Below are positions 27,839 through 37,665 of a stretch of 64,000 nt of DNA, piece after piece. Source of the stretch: Henriciella sp. (lineage in GTDB: Bacteria > Pseudomonadota > Alphaproteobacteria > Caulobacterales > Hyphomonadaceae); the NCBI RefSeq assembly GCF_029936995.1, contig NZ_JAPYRE010000003.1, positions 434,001-498,000 on the forward strand, in the 5' to 3' direction. A program made the position numbers and the translations under genes. The notes beneath the pieces were generated by a model. That model did not search any database, was not told the origin of the DNA, and was given only the letters and a program-made list of their open reading frames with translations. Each line of letters starts with the position of its first letter. Position 1 is the stretch's first letter.

Positions 27839-28462
27839 CTATTTATCGTCTTCAGCCTGCCGGCGTTCATACACCTGGTCGATCAGGCCAAAGTCCTTTG
27901 CCTCTTCCGCCGTCATGAACGTATCGCGATCAAGCTTCCGCTCGATCGTGTCATAGTCCTGACCCGTGTGCTTTACATAGATATTGTTGAGACGACGTTT
28001 AAGCTCGAGAATTTCTTCAGCATGCCGCTCTATGTCGGTCGCGACACCACGATAGCCGCCTGAAGGCTGGTGAACCATGACGCGCGCATTCGGCAGCGCA
28101 ATCCGCATATCCTTTTCGCCGGCCGACAGCAGGAGCGAGCCCATGCTGGCCGCCTGGCCAATGCAGACCGTCGAGACCGGGCAGCGGATATACTGCATGG
28201 TGTCATAAACAGCCAGGCCGGAGGAAACATACCCACCGGGGCTGTTGATATACATAGAGATCTCTTTTTTCGGGCTTTCCGATTCCAGGAAGAGTAGCTG
28301 CGACGTGATCAGCGCCGCCATCCCGTCATCAATACCGCCCGTGACGAAAATGATCCGCTCCTTGAGGAGCCGGGAGAAAATATCGAAGGACCGCTCCCCG
28401 CGGCTCGTCTGCTCGACGACCATGGGGACAAGATTGAGAGCGGTTTCATACGGTTCGGACAT
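27839..28462 (-). CDS. clpP: ATP-dependent Clp protease proteolytic subunit
   Basis: A 207-residue ClpP serine protease, which forms a double-heptamer chamber with ClpX or ClpA caps. The catalytic Ser is near 106 ([11 protein letters not shown]), the His near 131 (VMVHQPSGG) and the Asp near 178-180 (RKLDRDTFM). The conserved helix [19 protein letters not shown] is present. A short N-terminal stretch resembles the ClpP propeptide. First gene of the clpP-clpX-lon cluster in the minus direction; its leader (28463-28592) follows the glnA terminator. Confidence 0.97.
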   Translation of the reverse strand: MSEPYETALNLVPMVVEQTSRGERSFDIFSRLLKERIIFVTGGIDDGMAALITSQLLFLESESPKKEISMYINSPGGYVSSGLAVYDTMQYIRCPVSTVCIGQAASMGSLLLSAGEKDMRIALPNARVMVHQPSGGYRGVATDIERHAEEILELKRRLNNIYVKHTGQDYDTIERKLDRDTFMTAEEAKDFGLIDQVYERRQAEDDK

Positions 28463-28592
28463 TCGGGAACGCCTTTAAATTCAGAATAATCACCGGGAGT
28501 ACGTGGCAGACAGCCCGATATTTGTCCATGTGCAGTTTCACGCAAGGGCTGGATAACATTATTCCACGACTCTCACTCACCTCTTAAACATG

Positions 28593-28618
28593 AAAACGCC
28601 CCGGACACAGCCGGGGCG
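28593..28618 (-). terminator. Intrinsic terminator of glnA
   Basis: On the minus strand CGCCCCGG (28618-28611 complement) pairs with CCGGGGCG (28604-28597) across a 6-nt loop, followed by TTTTC. An 8-bp GC stem with a U-run, 30 nt beyond the glnA stop. Confidence 0.88.
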
Positions 28619-28647
28619 CTCCTTGTCATGACGGTCAGGCCTGCAAA

Positions 28648-30051
28648 TCAGACCTTGTAGTACATGTCGAATTCGACCGGGTGCGGATGCAGCTGAAGGC
28701 GCTCCACCTCTTCCATCTTGAGATCGATATAGGCGTCGATCTGGTCGTCTTCGAAGACATTGCCCTTTTTCAGGAAGCCGCGGTCGGAATCGAGGCTTTC
28801 CAGGGCCTCGCGCAGTGAGCCGCAGACCTGCGGAATGGATTTCGCTTCTTCCGGCGGCAGGTCGTAAAGGTCCTTGTCCATGGCATCGCCCGGATGGATC
28901 TTGTTCTCGATCCCGTCGAGACCAGCCATAAGCAGGGCCGCGAAGGCAAGATACGGGTTGGCCGTCGGGTCCGGGAAACGGGCTTCGACGCGCTTGGCCT
29001 TCGGGCTTGAGCCGAACGGAATACGGATGGAAGCCGAGCGGTTGCGGGCCGAATAGGCCAGCATGACCGGGGCTTCGTAACCCGGCACGAGACGCTTATA
29101 GGAGTTGGTGGACGCGTTGGTAAGCGCGTTCAGCGCCTTAGCGTGCTTGATGATGCCGCCGATGTAGAACAGGCAGCTTTCAGACAGGCCTGCATACTGG
29201 TCACCGGCGAAAAGCGGCGTGGAATCGTTCCAGATCGACTGGTGAACGTGCATACCGGAGCCGTTGTCGCCGAAATATGGTTTCGGCATGAAGGTCGCCG
29301 TCTTGCCATACTGGGCAGCAACATTGTGCACGACATACTTGTAGAGCTGAAGACGGTCAGCCATCGAAGTCAACGTCGAGAACTTCATGCCAAGCTCGTG
29401 CTGGGCCGGCGCCACTTCGTGGTGGTGCTTTTCCGGCTCGAGGCCGAGCTCGCCCATGATCGACAGCATCTCGGAACGCATGTCCTGCTCGGAATCGATC
29501 GGCGGAACCGGGAAATAGCCGCCTTTCGTGTGTGGGCGGTGGCCCATATTACCGGCCGGGTATTCCTTGCCCGTATTGAAGGGCAGCTCCGTGGAATCAA
29601 ACGAATAGCCGGTCTGGTGCGGGTCCGTGTTCCAGCGCACATCGTCAAAGACGAAGAATTCAGCTTCAGGTCCGAAGAAGGCCGTCGTGCCGATGCCCGA
29701 CTGCTTAAGGTATGCCTCGGCCTTCTTGGCAGTCGTGCGCGGGTCACGCGCGTAAGCCTGACCGGATACCGGGTCGAGAATGTCACAGATCACGGACATC
29801 GTGGTCTGCTGGAAGAACGGATCGATCACCGCGGCATTCGCATCCGGCATGAGCAGCATGTCGGACTCGTTGATGGTCTTCCAGCCGGCAACGGACGAGC
29901 CGTCGAACATCTGTCCCTCGGTGAAGAAATCATCTTCGACCATGCCCTTGTCGAACGTGACATGCTGCATCTTGCCACGCGGATCGGTAAAGCGAAGGTC
30001 AACGAACTCGACGTCCTTGTCCTTCATCATCTTCAGTAGATTTTCGGCCAT
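28648..30051 (-). CDS. glnA: Glutamine synthetase type I
   Basis: A 467-residue GS-I dodecamer subunit that makes glutamine from glutamate, ammonia and ATP. Visible motifs are the N-terminal beta-grasp ([16 protein letters not shown]), [63 protein letters not shown] and the adenylylation loop [10 protein letters not shown] with Tyr near 396. Presence of that tyrosine means regulation by GlnE adenylylation, as expected for a GS-I-beta enzyme. It follows glnB by 58 nt, the standard glnBA operon of alphaproteobacteria. Confidence 0.98.
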   Translation of the reverse strand: MAENLLKMMKDKDVEFVDLRFTDPRGKMQHVTFDKGMVEDDFFTEGQMFDGSSVAGWKTINESDMLLMPDANAAVIDPFFQQTTMSVICDILDPVSGQAYARDPRTTAKKAEAYLKQSGIGTTAFFGPEAEFFVFDDVRWNTDPHQTGYSFDSTELPFNTGKEYPAGNMGHRPHTKGGYFPVPPIDSEQDMRSEMLSIMGELGLEPEKHHHEVAPAQHELGMKFSTLTSMADRLQLYKYVVHNVAAQYGKTATFMPKPYFGDNGSGMHVHQSIWNDSTPLFAGDQYAGLSESCLFYIGGIIKHAKALNALTNASTNSYKRLVPGYEAPVMLAYSARNRSASIRIPFGSSPKAKRVEARFPDPTANPYLAFAALLMAGLDGIENKIHPGDAMDKDLYDLPPEEAKSIPQVCGSLREALESLDSDRGFLKKGNVFEDDQIDAYIDLKMEEVERLQLHPHPVEFDMYYKV

Positions 30052-30109
30052 TTAGCCCTCCAGTTAAAATGCTTGCGACTGCTGTCTACGAAGCAGGGAA
30101 TCGAATTCG

Positions 30110-30481
<372 letters not shown>

Positions 30482-30682
30482 TCACGTAGCAGGGCCGCAT
30501 CGCGTGACGATATTCGCAGTTCACCGATTCATGGTCCTGACAAGCATATTGCACATTTTTTGGACGCTTGTGCCCTATTTCTGCCCAGCGGCGCCAAACC
30601 CCAAAAGTGACGCCAGCGTCATTGTTTTGATTTGCGGTACGTGCTAAGCTCAACATTCCTTAAACTAGCCCCCGGAATGGTC

Positions 30683-31456
30683 ATGACAGCCGCCACCTAT
30701 TACATAGATCCCAGTCGCGAAACGCCGAAATTCCGGCCGCTGACAGCGTGGAGGCACATGCAACGCCTTCTCGCCGACAAGGAAGATACCGAACAGGTAT
30801 TTCACATCATCGAAGCCCTGAACGGAAAATCCACCCTGAAGGACTTTGATCGCTTCATGAAAACATCTGTCGGGAAGGCCCAGCTCGCAAAGCGGGCTTA
30901 CCTGCCCCCGATTCTCGACAACCATGAGCCGCTTCACGCCATGCCTGAGGGCAGTGTCGGACGGACTTATGCAGAGTTCATGGAACGCGAGGGCCTGAGC
31001 GCGGCGGGGCTGGTCGCCGAAAGCGAGAAGCACGGGGCGTCATGGCGCAATATCGAGGATGACCTTCTCTGGTACGGCAACCGCCTGCGCGACACCCATG
31101 ACATGATGCACATACTGACAGGGTACGGTCGCGATGCACTGGGCGAAGCTGCCCTGCTCGGTTTCACCCATAGCCAGCATGGCGGGGCCGGTGTCAGCTT
31201 CATTGCCTTTATGGGCGGTCGTCAGATCGCAAAGTCTGCCCCCAAAGAGGCCCGCATCCGTTCCGTGATTCGGGAAGGCCGGCGAAACGGCAAGGCCGCC
31301 CGGCGCATCATTGAGGCCGATATCCAGGAAATCCTGCCCCGCCAACTAGAAGACGTGCGCGCTGAACTCAATATCAGACCACCGGTCTTGTACCACAAGG
31401 CACATGAGGCCATTAGGGCAGCTGGTATGGATCCTTATGAGGTAAACAAGAATTGA
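30683..31456 (+). CDS. coq4: Ubiquinone biosynthesis COQ4 family protein
   Basis: A 257-residue COQ4-family protein. The signature metal-binding motif HDMMH followed 11 residues later by Glu (RDTHDMMHILTGYGRDALGEAALLGF) is present. In eukaryotes and aerobic alphaproteobacteria COQ4 takes part in late ubiquinone synthesis and has been linked to removing the C1 carboxyl or organising the complex. MTAATYYIDPS at 30683 is the chosen start over an ATG 51 nt upstream. The stop overlaps the next start as TTGA. Confidence 0.9.
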   Translation: MTAATYYIDPSRETPKFRPLTAWRHMQRLLADKEDTEQVFHIIEALNGKSTLKDFDRFMKTSVGKAQLAKRAYLPPILDNHEPLHAMPEGSVGRTYAEFMEREGLSAAGLVAESEKHGASWRNIEDDLLWYGNRLRDTHDMMHILTGYGRDALGEAALLGFTHSQHGGAGVSFIAFMGGRQIAKSAPKEARIRSVIREGRRNGKAARRIIEADIQEILPRQLEDVRAELNIRPPVLYHKAHEAIRAAGMDPYEVNKN

Positions 31457-31992
31457 TTTTTCTCGTTCGCCACGGCGAAGCAGAAGCCGGCTGGGGGCAT
31501 GCTGCCGATCCGGGGCTCTCCGAACTCGGCCACAAACAGGCCGAAACCGCTGCAGGCGCGCTCAAGCTACAGGACATCCGGCATATAGTTGCCAGCCCCA
31601 TGGCACGTTGCCAGCAGACCTGCGCACCCTTTGCGCAACTGAGCGGGCTGGAAGCCATGACCGACCCGGATGTCAGCGAGATCCCGACTCCGGACGGACT
31701 GGATGACCGCGTGGCCTGGCTCCGTGGCTTCATGGGCGGTGACTGGAAAGCCGCACCTCCAGTTCTGCATGACTGGCGCGAAAAACTCCTGGCCAAGGCC
31801 AACAGTTTCAGCGATCACACTGTCGTCTTTTCGCACTTTATTGCCATCAACACGATTGTTGGCAGCCTCCAGGGCTCCGAAGCCGTGACGAGCTTCCGGC
31901 CAGGGCATTGTTCGGTGACACAGCTTAACAAGGGCGCGGGTGGACTGTCGATTGAAAGCTTGGGCAGCGAAGCCGCCAGCCAGGTGCTCTGA
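31453..31992 (+). CDS. Histidine phosphatase family protein (SixA/PGM-like)
   Basis: A 179-residue member of the phosphoglycerate-mutase-like superfamily. The catalytic RHG (FLVRHGEAEAG, His near 7) and a second conserved His (VVFSHFIAINTIVG) are visible, along with the phosphate-binding ASPMARCQQT arginine. Members dephosphorylate phospho-histidine or small phospho-metabolites; the substrate here is unknown. The initiator is TTG, four nucleotides of which overlap the coq4 stop (TTGA), so it is probably coupled to coq4. Confidence 0.85.
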   Translation: MIFLVRHGEAEAGWGHAADPGLSELGHKQAETAAGALKLQDIRHIVASPMARCQQTCAPFAQLSGLEAMTDPDVSEIPTPDGLDDRVAWLRGFMGGDWKAAPPVLHDWREKLLAKANSFSDHTVVFSHFIAINTIVGSLQGSEAVTSFRPGHCSVTQLNKGAGGLSIESLGSEAASQVL

Positions 31993-32166
31993 CAAGATAC
32001 CCGTCGCAGGTCGTTCCAGGCCTCTGAAATGTACCGCGGCGAGACCGTCACCGCACCGCTATCACACCATCAAACACGGTTCTTGAGACTTATTCTTCCC
32101 CCTGTACGTTTTGCCAGAACCACTTCCCTGCTCTATCGAAAGCCTGAAAACGATCAGGTTGGATAA

Positions 32167-33012
32167 ATGAGCAAGCCAGTTCCCGACACCAATCACCCTG
32201 ACATGTGGCTCGAGGCCTGGCCGTGGCCAGATAGCGACAGCCACAAGCATGCCCGCGGTGCACTCGGCTGCGTGACGGGATCTGCGAGCGCGACCGGTGC
32301 TGCCCGGCTGGCTGCACGGGCCGGGCTGAGAACCGGTGCTGGCCTCGCCACGCTTTTCTCGCCGCCGGGCGCTGTGCTCGTGAATGCCATTCACGAAACC
32401 GCCGTCATGGTGAAAGCTTTTCGCGATGCCGATGAGCTGGCCAGCCTGTCGGCGACCTGCGCGTGCACAATTATCGGTCCTGGCGCGGGGGTCACGGAAG
32501 AAACGCGCGAAAACACATTGAGCGTCCTCGATAATTCCGAAACCAGCGTTCTCGATGCCGACGCTTTCACGGTTTTCAAGGATGACCCCCAGGCGCTGTT
32601 TGGCGCGATCAAGACTCCCGTTCTGACGACGCCTCATCCAGGCGAATTCAAGCGCCTTTTCCCCGGCCTGCTTGAAGAACACGGGCGCAAAGCGGCCGCC
32701 ATGATTGCAGCTGAACGCTCCGGTGCAGTGGTGATCCTCAAGGGCGCGCAAAGCGTCATCGCCGCGCCGGATGGACGGGTCGTCCTGAACGATCATGCAA
32801 CACCGTTTCTCGCTACGGCAGGCAGTGGCGATGTCCTGGCGGGTATTGCTGGCGGCCTGATGGCGCAAGGCATGGAAGTCTTCGGGGCGGCCTGCGCAGC
32901 CTGCTGGGCGCATGGAGATACGGGGCTGCGAGTGGGGCCCGGCCTTATCGCAGAAGACCTTCCCGAGGTGCTGCCAGAGGTTCTGCAGGAATTGCATGCC
33001 AAGAGGGCTTGA
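32167..33012 (+). CDS. nnrD: ADP/ATP-dependent NAD(P)H-hydrate dehydratase
   Basis: A 281-residue carbohydrate-kinase-fold protein that repairs damaged NAD(P)H hydrates. Motifs are GAARLAARAGLRTGAGLAT, TTPHPGEFKRLFPG (the His-Pro-Gly-Glu substrate loop), VVILKGAQSVI and ATAGSGDVLAGIAGG (nucleotide/anion hole with the catalytic Asp). In E. coli this domain is fused to an N-terminal NAD(P)HX epimerase; here only the dehydratase half is present, and no epimerase gene is in the window. Seven nucleotides of ATAAATG-like spacing and a weak Shine-Dalgarno precede the ATG. The tRNA-Leu gene follows by about 40 bp. Confidence 0.9.
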   Translation: MSKPVPDTNHPDMWLEAWPWPDSDSHKHARGALGCVTGSASATGAARLAARAGLRTGAGLATLFSPPGAVLVNAIHETAVMVKAFRDADELASLSATCACTIIGPGAGVTEETRENTLSVLDNSETSVLDADAFTVFKDDPQALFGAIKTPVLTTPHPGEFKRLFPGLLEEHGRKAAAMIAAERSGAVVILKGAQSVIAAPDGRVVLNDHATPFLATAGSGDVLAGIAGGLMAQGMEVFGAACAACWAHGDTGLRVGPGLIAEDLPEVLPEVLQELHAKRA

Positions 33013-33053
33013 ACCCCGGCAAGACTGGCGATACCAGAACGGCCCGGCCTGAT

Positions 33054-33138
33054 GCGGATGTGGCGGAATTGGTAGACGCACCAGATTTAGGTTCTGGCGC
33101 CGAGAGGCGTGGGGGTTCAAGTCCCTCCATCCGCACCA
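33054..33138 (+). tRNA. tRNA-Leu (UAG)
   Basis: 85 nt with a long variable arm as in class II tRNAs. Acceptor GCGGATG / CATCCGC, D-arm starting TGGCGGAATTGGTAGACGCA, anticodon stem CCAGA/TCTGG around TTTAGGT (anticodon UAG), variable arm GCGCCGAGAGGCGT, T-loop GTTCAAGTC and encoded CCA. Confidence 0.97.
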
Positions 33139-33261
33139 TGTGAAATTGCCCCACACGCCCGCATGGACAGTCAGTCAAGGCTGTGACATACAGCGCCGCT
33201 TCAAGGACAATCTATGCCATTCACGGGCGGCATGCGCCCACGGGCACAAGGAATTAGAACG

Positions 33262-34596
33262 ATGGAATGCACCGAAACCACTGATGGCCTGAGCCGCACA
33301 TACAAGGTCAAGGTGCCGGCTAGCGACCTGCAATCGCGTCTGGACGAGCGTATTGAAGAAATTCGCCCCCAGATGCGCCTGAAAGGCTTCCGCCCGGGCA
33401 AGGTGCCGGCAACACATGTACGCAAGATGTTCGGCAAGTCCATCATGGGCGAAGTCGTCGAAGCAATGATGAAGGAAACCAGCGAAAAGGCGATTGCCGA
33501 TGCTGAGGTTCGTCCGGCTTCGCAGCCTGACATGCACATGGAAAGCGACATGGAAGCTGTGCTCGCTGGCGACGAGGATCTCGCCTACCACATGCACGTC
33601 GATGTCATGCCGGACTTCGAGCCTGCAGATGCCTCAAAGCTGAAAATCACGCGCCCGGTGGCAGAGGTTGACGACGAAGCGCTGAACGAAGCACTCGGCC
33701 GCGTTGCCGAGAACAACCTGAAGTACGATGCCCGTGGCAAGACCGCGAAAGCGCGCGATGGCGATGCCGTGCTGATCGACTTCACAGGCAAGGTTGACGG
33801 TGAAGCTTTTGAGGGCGGCTCCGCAGAAGGCTACACGCTGGTGCTGGGTTCCAATAGCTTCATCCCGGGCTTTGAAGAGCAGCTCGTCGGCACAAAAGCT
33901 GGTGAGGAGAAGGCTGTCGAGGTCTCCTTCCCCGAAAATTACCAGGCCGAACACCTCGCCGGCAAGGACGCCGTCTTTGATGTAACCGTGCACGAAGTTC
34001 GCGCGCCGAAGACGCCGGAGATTGACGAGGAATTCGCCAAGGGTCTCGGCATCGACTCGCTGGAAGAACTCAAGAACCTCGTGAAGCAGCAACTGCAGCA
34101 GGAGCTCGACAACGCTTCACGCGCCAAGGCCAAGCGCAGCCTACTTGATGCGCTCGACGAGAAGCATGACTTCGAACTCCCCCCGAAAATGGTGGACATG
34201 GAGTTCAACCAGATCTGGCAACAGCTCCAGCAGGAAATGGACGCCGGGCGGGTCAGCGATGAGGACAAGGACAAGTCCGAAGACGATCTCAAGGAAGAGT
34301 ACCGTAAAATCGCAGAGCGCCGTGTCCGCCTCGGCCTGGTGCTTGCCGAGATTGGCCGTCTTGCGGAAATCCAGATTTCCGAACAGGAAGTCCAGCAGGC
34401 CCTCGTACGCGAAGCACAGCAGTTCCCGGGGCAAGAGCGTCAGGTCCTGGAATTCTTCCAGCAGAACCAGGATGCAATGGCCCAGCTTCGCGCGCCAATC
34501 TATGAGGACAAGGTCGTCGACCACCTGCTTGAACAGGTCGAAGTCGACGAGAAGAAAGTTACTCGCGAAGAACTGCTGGCTGAAGACGAAGAGTAA
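33262..34596 (+). CDS. tig: Trigger factor (ribosome-associated chaperone)
   Basis: A 444-residue chaperone and peptidyl-prolyl isomerase that meets nascent chains at the ribosome exit. The N-terminal ribosome-binding domain has the signature GFRPGKVP (near 43-50). The FKBP-type PPIase domain (about 160-245) includes VLIDFTGKVDGEAFEGG and FIPGFEEQLVG. The helical C-terminal substrate-binding domain makes up the rest and ends in an acidic tail (LLAEDEE). MECTETTDG at 33262 was chosen: AAGGA lies about 9 nt upstream, and family N-termini begin there. It stands alone rather than beside clpP as in many bacteria, although the clpP-clpX-lon cluster lies only about 5 kb away. Confidence 0.96.
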   Translation: MECTETTDGLSRTYKVKVPASDLQSRLDERIEEIRPQMRLKGFRPGKVPATHVRKMFGKSIMGEVVEAMMKETSEKAIADAEVRPASQPDMHMESDMEAVLAGDEDLAYHMHVDVMPDFEPADASKLKITRPVAEVDDEALNEALGRVAENNLKYDARGKTAKARDGDAVLIDFTGKVDGEAFEGGSAEGYTLVLGSNSFIPGFEEQLVGTKAGEEKAVEVSFPENYQAEHLAGKDAVFDVTVHEVRAPKTPEIDEEFAKGLGIDSLEELKNLVKQQLQQELDNASRAKAKRSLLDALDEKHDFELPPKMVDMEFNQIWQQLQQEMDAGRVSDEDKDKSEDDLKEEYRKIAERRVRLGLVLAEIGRLAEIQISEQEVQQALVREAQQFPGQERQVLEFFQQNQDAMAQLRAPIYEDKVVDHLLEQVEVDEKKVTREELLAEDEE

Positions 34597-34622
34597 GCCC
34601 GCCTATCTTCGATCCCTTTTTG

Positions 34623-34653
34623 AGCCCGGCAGACACGCTCTGCCGGGCTTTTT
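34623..34653 (+). terminator. Intrinsic terminator of tig
   Basis: An 11-bp perfect stem AGCCCGGCAGA (34623-34633) / TCTGCCGGGCT (34639-34649) with loop CACGC, followed by TTTTTC. A textbook rho-independent terminator 27 nt after the tig stop; its T-run touches the stop end of the convergent gene. Confidence 0.95.
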
Positions 34654-36165
34654 CTATCGTAGCCGTCGCTCTGGTATGGCGCCCGCACCAGCCGCGAGCT
34701 GAAGCTCCACAGGCTCAGCTAACGGCACCTCCAGCGGGATACCAATCTGCACCTTGAAGACTGACTGGCCAGCAGGGACGTCTATTTCGACGCCATGCGG
34801 CCGCCAGCCCATCATGGTTTCAAGCCTGTATCTTCCAGGTCTCAGCTCATTGAGCCCGAACTGCCCGAAAGCCGCTGTTCTTCGCTCGATGATTGTCGAA
34901 CCTTCAAGAGCGATGAGCTTGACCGTTACGCCTTCAAGCATCTCATCCTGAGGTCCGGCCTGGCCATCCCCATCCATGTCCAGAAAAACTGCCCCCTGGA
35001 GCTGGGCACCTGTCGGCCTTTCCCGGTCTTTAGCTGCTTCTTTGGCGACACGCACCGGTTCGGGCACCGGAATAGAACGAGTTGAGCTGTCGCTCACAGA
35101 GCGACCGTAAAGCGCATCGGTGCCTCGATACACATTTTCCTGAGCCCTGCCCTTCGTGCCTGTCTGCTCTGGTTCGATTAACTCCGCCAAGGTTTTCGTA
35201 GCCCTGAGGGTCTTTGGCGCAGATCGCATGGAAGATGAGCTATCATATGCTCCAGCCGAACCCGGCTGATCGTAAGCCACATTGAGCAATATTGGGCGCG
35301 CTTCAGTTATCCTTTTCGCCGAACTGGAGTCCCGGTTGGATTGTTCTGTATCTGCAGCAACGTTCTGGAAGCTGACGATATCCGTTTCAGGCAAGTTTTC
35401 CGATATGGCAGGCTGGCTCCTGTGGGTCGCTTCGATGTCCCAGCTTCCGGTCGATCGCCAATCTTTACGTCCAGAATCATTCGCGGGCGTTTTTACGCGC
35501 TCGTCGAATACCCCAGAAAACCCTGCAGGGCGCAGAGGAGCGGACTTGATAATATTTTTCGTAGCGACGAATGGGCGAAGGTTTCTCGTGGACTGGTGCC
35601 CCAGAGGCACCCCTGAAACGGGAATGAATTTCGCTTCAGGCTCAACCACTTTTGCATTTGCCAGCTTGTTTGCGCGACCGGACATATCCGGCAATGCCGC
35701 TACGCTGACAGGCTGGCCTGTAAGTGCTTCCACAGCCGTCAGGTCTAGCCATAACCGTCCTCCGCTGGCCGCCGCTTCCAGGTCAATTTGTTCCGTGATG
35801 GCGCCATCGGCCCGAAGTGTGCCTGAGGTGATATCAAGCTCTGCGCGTATGCCGCTTCCTGAGCGGTCATGTACGAGCATCTTCCCGTTCTGCTGGAAGC
35901 CGGCACCAAGCCCTGTCACATCGACCATCTGCTTGCCGGATACGGGGCTAAATCCTGCACGAGCCGGAACACTTTTTGCCCCTATCTCCATATCAAAAAA
36001 AGCGATCTGCCGTGGTGCCTCTTCGGAGAGCGCAACGACCGGCCGGGGAGATGTCTGTACGACCTGAAGGGGTATATTCGCGTTACCTGTCGCTGCCAGT
36101 GCAGGCAGACAGGCAAGATGCCAAAGAATGACACCCATGACGGCAAAGGCGTGCGGCAGTCGCAT
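34654..36165 (-). CDS. Exported protein of unknown function with C-terminal SdrD_B-like domain
   Basis: A 503-residue protein whose function I do not recognise. It has a signal peptide (HAFAVMGVILWHLACLPALA, about 5-24), then about 370 residues of beta-rich and low-complexity sequence rich in Ser, Thr, Pro and Arg. A C-terminal domain follows: VFLDMDGDGQAGPQDEMLEGVTVKLI, FGQFGLNELRPGRYRLETM. That pattern (a calcium-loop-like DMDGDGQ, then a GxxxGLxPGxYxL strand) is typical of SdrD_B or Cna_B-like beta-sandwich repeats found on surface or secreted proteins. It is convergent with tig and sits among genes without known partners. Confidence 0.6.
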   Translation of the reverse strand: MRLPHAFAVMGVILWHLACLPALAATGNANIPLQVVQTSPRPVVALSEEAPRQIAFFDMEIGAKSVPARAGFSPVSGKQMVDVTGLGAGFQQNGKMLVHDRSGSGIRAELDITSGTLRADGAITEQIDLEAAASGGRLWLDLTAVEALTGQPVSVAALPDMSGRANKLANAKVVEPEAKFIPVSGVPLGHQSTRNLRPFVATKNIIKSAPLRPAGFSGVFDERVKTPANDSGRKDWRSTGSWDIEATHRSQPAISENLPETDIVSFQNVAADTEQSNRDSSSAKRITEARPILLNVAYDQPGSAGAYDSSSSMRSAPKTLRATKTLAELIEPEQTGTKGRAQENVYRGTDALYGRSVSDSSTRSIPVPEPVRVAKEAAKDRERPTGAQLQGAVFLDMDGDGQAGPQDEMLEGVTVKLIALEGSTIIERRTAAFGQFGLNELRPGRYRLETMMGWRPHGVEIDVPAGQSVFKVQIGIPLEVPLAEPVELQLAAGAGAIPERRLR

Positions 36166-36356
36166 GCGGAATGAAGATCACCCGTATATCTCGTTGAATG
36201 AAGCATCGCGCCGGTTATTTAAGATCAGGCTTACAGAAGCTATCAAATCGCTCACACTTCTTATGTGTTGCGACATCGCGCCCTAAAGCCAGTTGCCACA
36301 CAGAAGCATAAGAAAGAAACACACGCACAGAATTCACCCATAAAGCACTTCATATT

Positions 36357-36902
36357 ATGCGCACATCCAATTGTTTTATATTATTATTTATGATTTTTTG
36401 CGCAGGTCTGGTGAGTGCTTGCTCTCCGGATGAAAATGCTCAAGTTCGATCAGACACATCACAGACGACCCAGGAATCACCTGTAGACACAAAAGCCCCG
36501 TACAAACGAACGACACCTCGCGCCACTGGAGATGAAGCCTTTTCGTCCCTACCGCCGCCTTACAATAATGCCGATTACTCGCTCGGCCGGCGGACATTCA
36601 AATTTTGTGGGTCGTGCCATACGGTCCGGCAGGGTGGGCAGGATCTGGTGGGCCCCAACCTTCACAAGATTATCGGCCGCGAAGCTGGCACTCGCGCCTC
36701 TTACAGCTATTCAGATGTACTCGGGGAAGCAGACTTTGTCTGGACTCCAGCAAAGCTTCAGGACTGGTTGAGCAATCCCCGTGGCTTCCTTCCCGGTAAC
36801 AACATGACTTTTGCCGGTGTGCACCGCCCGCGAGACCGCACAGCCGTGATCGCCTATCTCATGCTGGAAAGCGGGTACGAGCCCGGCGATCTTCCGGAAT
36901 AA
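36357..36902 (+). CDS. c-type cytochrome lipoprotein
   Basis: A 181-residue class I cytochrome c. The signal peptide FILLFMIFCAGLVSACSPDE has a lipobox (VSAC), so the protein is probably anchored to a membrane on its periplasmic face. A Ser/Thr/Lys-rich linker leads to the heme domain: CGSCH (the CxxCH covalent site), GPNLHKIIGREAG, and NNMTFAG with the distal Met ligand. It probably carries electrons between respiratory complexes. No oxidase gene is adjacent. It ends 21 nt from the convergent outer-membrane-like gene. Confidence 0.88.
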   Translation: MRTSNCFILLFMIFCAGLVSACSPDENAQVRSDTSQTTQESPVDTKAPYKRTTPRATGDEAFSSLPPPYNNADYSLGRRTFKFCGSCHTVRQGGQDLVGPNLHKIIGREAGTRASYSYSDVLGEADFVWTPAKLQDWLSNPRGFLPGNNMTFAGVHRPRDRTAVIAYLMLESGYEPGDLPE

Positions 36903-36922
36903 CCTCCAGAGGACGCCAACCG

Positions 36923-37618
36923 CTAGAAACGCCGTGCCAATGCAATAAAGAATGCGTTTTCTTCAAACTCACCGCCAAATTCCAGCAACGTTCCTGCAGA
37001 GATATCTAAAGCGCCTGCACGCCAGAGATATTCAAGCTGGTACTTGCTGGACGCGGCATTGGTTGTACCGACATCAAACCAGGCCTGCGAAATCAGCCAG
37101 ATGTTCCGGGTGAGCCTTTCGCCATAACCGAGCTCGAGCCGGCGTCTCAGACAACCATCATCATGCGCCCGTACAGCACCTTCAGCAAACCAGAATATAT
37201 CTCTCTTGCGCTTCTCGCCGAGCTGAAGCGACTGCCCCACCCCTGCCCGCATTTCTGCCCCCAGGGTCTCGCAGCCAGCAGCGCCACCAATAGCAGCCCC
37301 TCTGAGCATGCCGCCTTCCAGTGATGCTACTACGCTCGGCGTCAGCGAAAAACTTCTACGCAATGTCGCGCGAACGCCATCACTGCTGAATTCGCTGAAC
37401 TCTTCGAAGTCCACACGCTCGTATTTCAGCGTAACGGTCCAGTCATTGTTCAGACCATACTCGCCATATGTATCGCTTCGCAGTCCGTCGAGACCTTCGA
37501 CGGTAAAACGGGAAACGGCGACCCTGGTATAGAACTGATCATCTGCCCGCCCCCAGGGGCTGGCAGATGCTGGCAATGCCTGGACTGCCAGAAAAGATAT
37601 GAGAACCCACCTCAGCAT
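36923..37618 (-). CDS. Predicted outer-membrane beta-barrel protein, unknown function
   Basis: A 231-residue protein that I do not recognise beyond its class. It has a signal peptide (LRWVLISFLAVQALPASA). The body alternates hydrophobic and polar residues in about ten short strands (YTRVAVSRFTVEG, DWTVTLKYERVDF, VRATLRRSFSLTPSVVASLEGG and similar), and the chain ends in FIALARRF, with the terminal Phe typical of outer-membrane barrels recognised by BamA. It is upstream-adjacent to the MarR regulator on the same strand, with a gap of 47 nt between the MarR stop and its start. Confidence 0.6.
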   Translation of the reverse strand: MLRWVLISFLAVQALPASASPWGRADDQFYTRVAVSRFTVEGLDGLRSDTYGEYGLNNDWTVTLKYERVDFEEFSEFSSDGVRATLRRSFSLTPSVVASLEGGMLRGAAIGGAAGCETLGAEMRAGVGQSLQLGEKRKRDIFWFAEGAVRAHDDGCLRRRLELGYGERLTRNIWLISQAWFDVGTTNAASSKYQLEYLWRAGALDISAGTLLEFGGEFEENAFFIALARRF

Positions 37619-37665
37619 CGATGAAGCTCTTCATAAGAGCTCCACCTGATGTTGAGAAGGCTTAA

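Noticed and set aside
26486-28063. A 525-codon open frame on the plus strand
   Set aside because: It lies wholly antisense to clpX and clpP and mirrors their codon pattern. The ClpXP genes have complete, textbook motifs.
29143-30039. A 298-codon plus-strand frame inside glnA
   Set aside because: Antisense to glnA, whose motifs are complete. Typical GC-driven shadow frame.
32062-33156. A 364-codon open frame on the minus strand over nnrD and tRNA-Leu
   Set aside because: It is antisense to a well-supported nnrD and runs through the tRNA-Leu gene. Low-complexity composition and no family signature.
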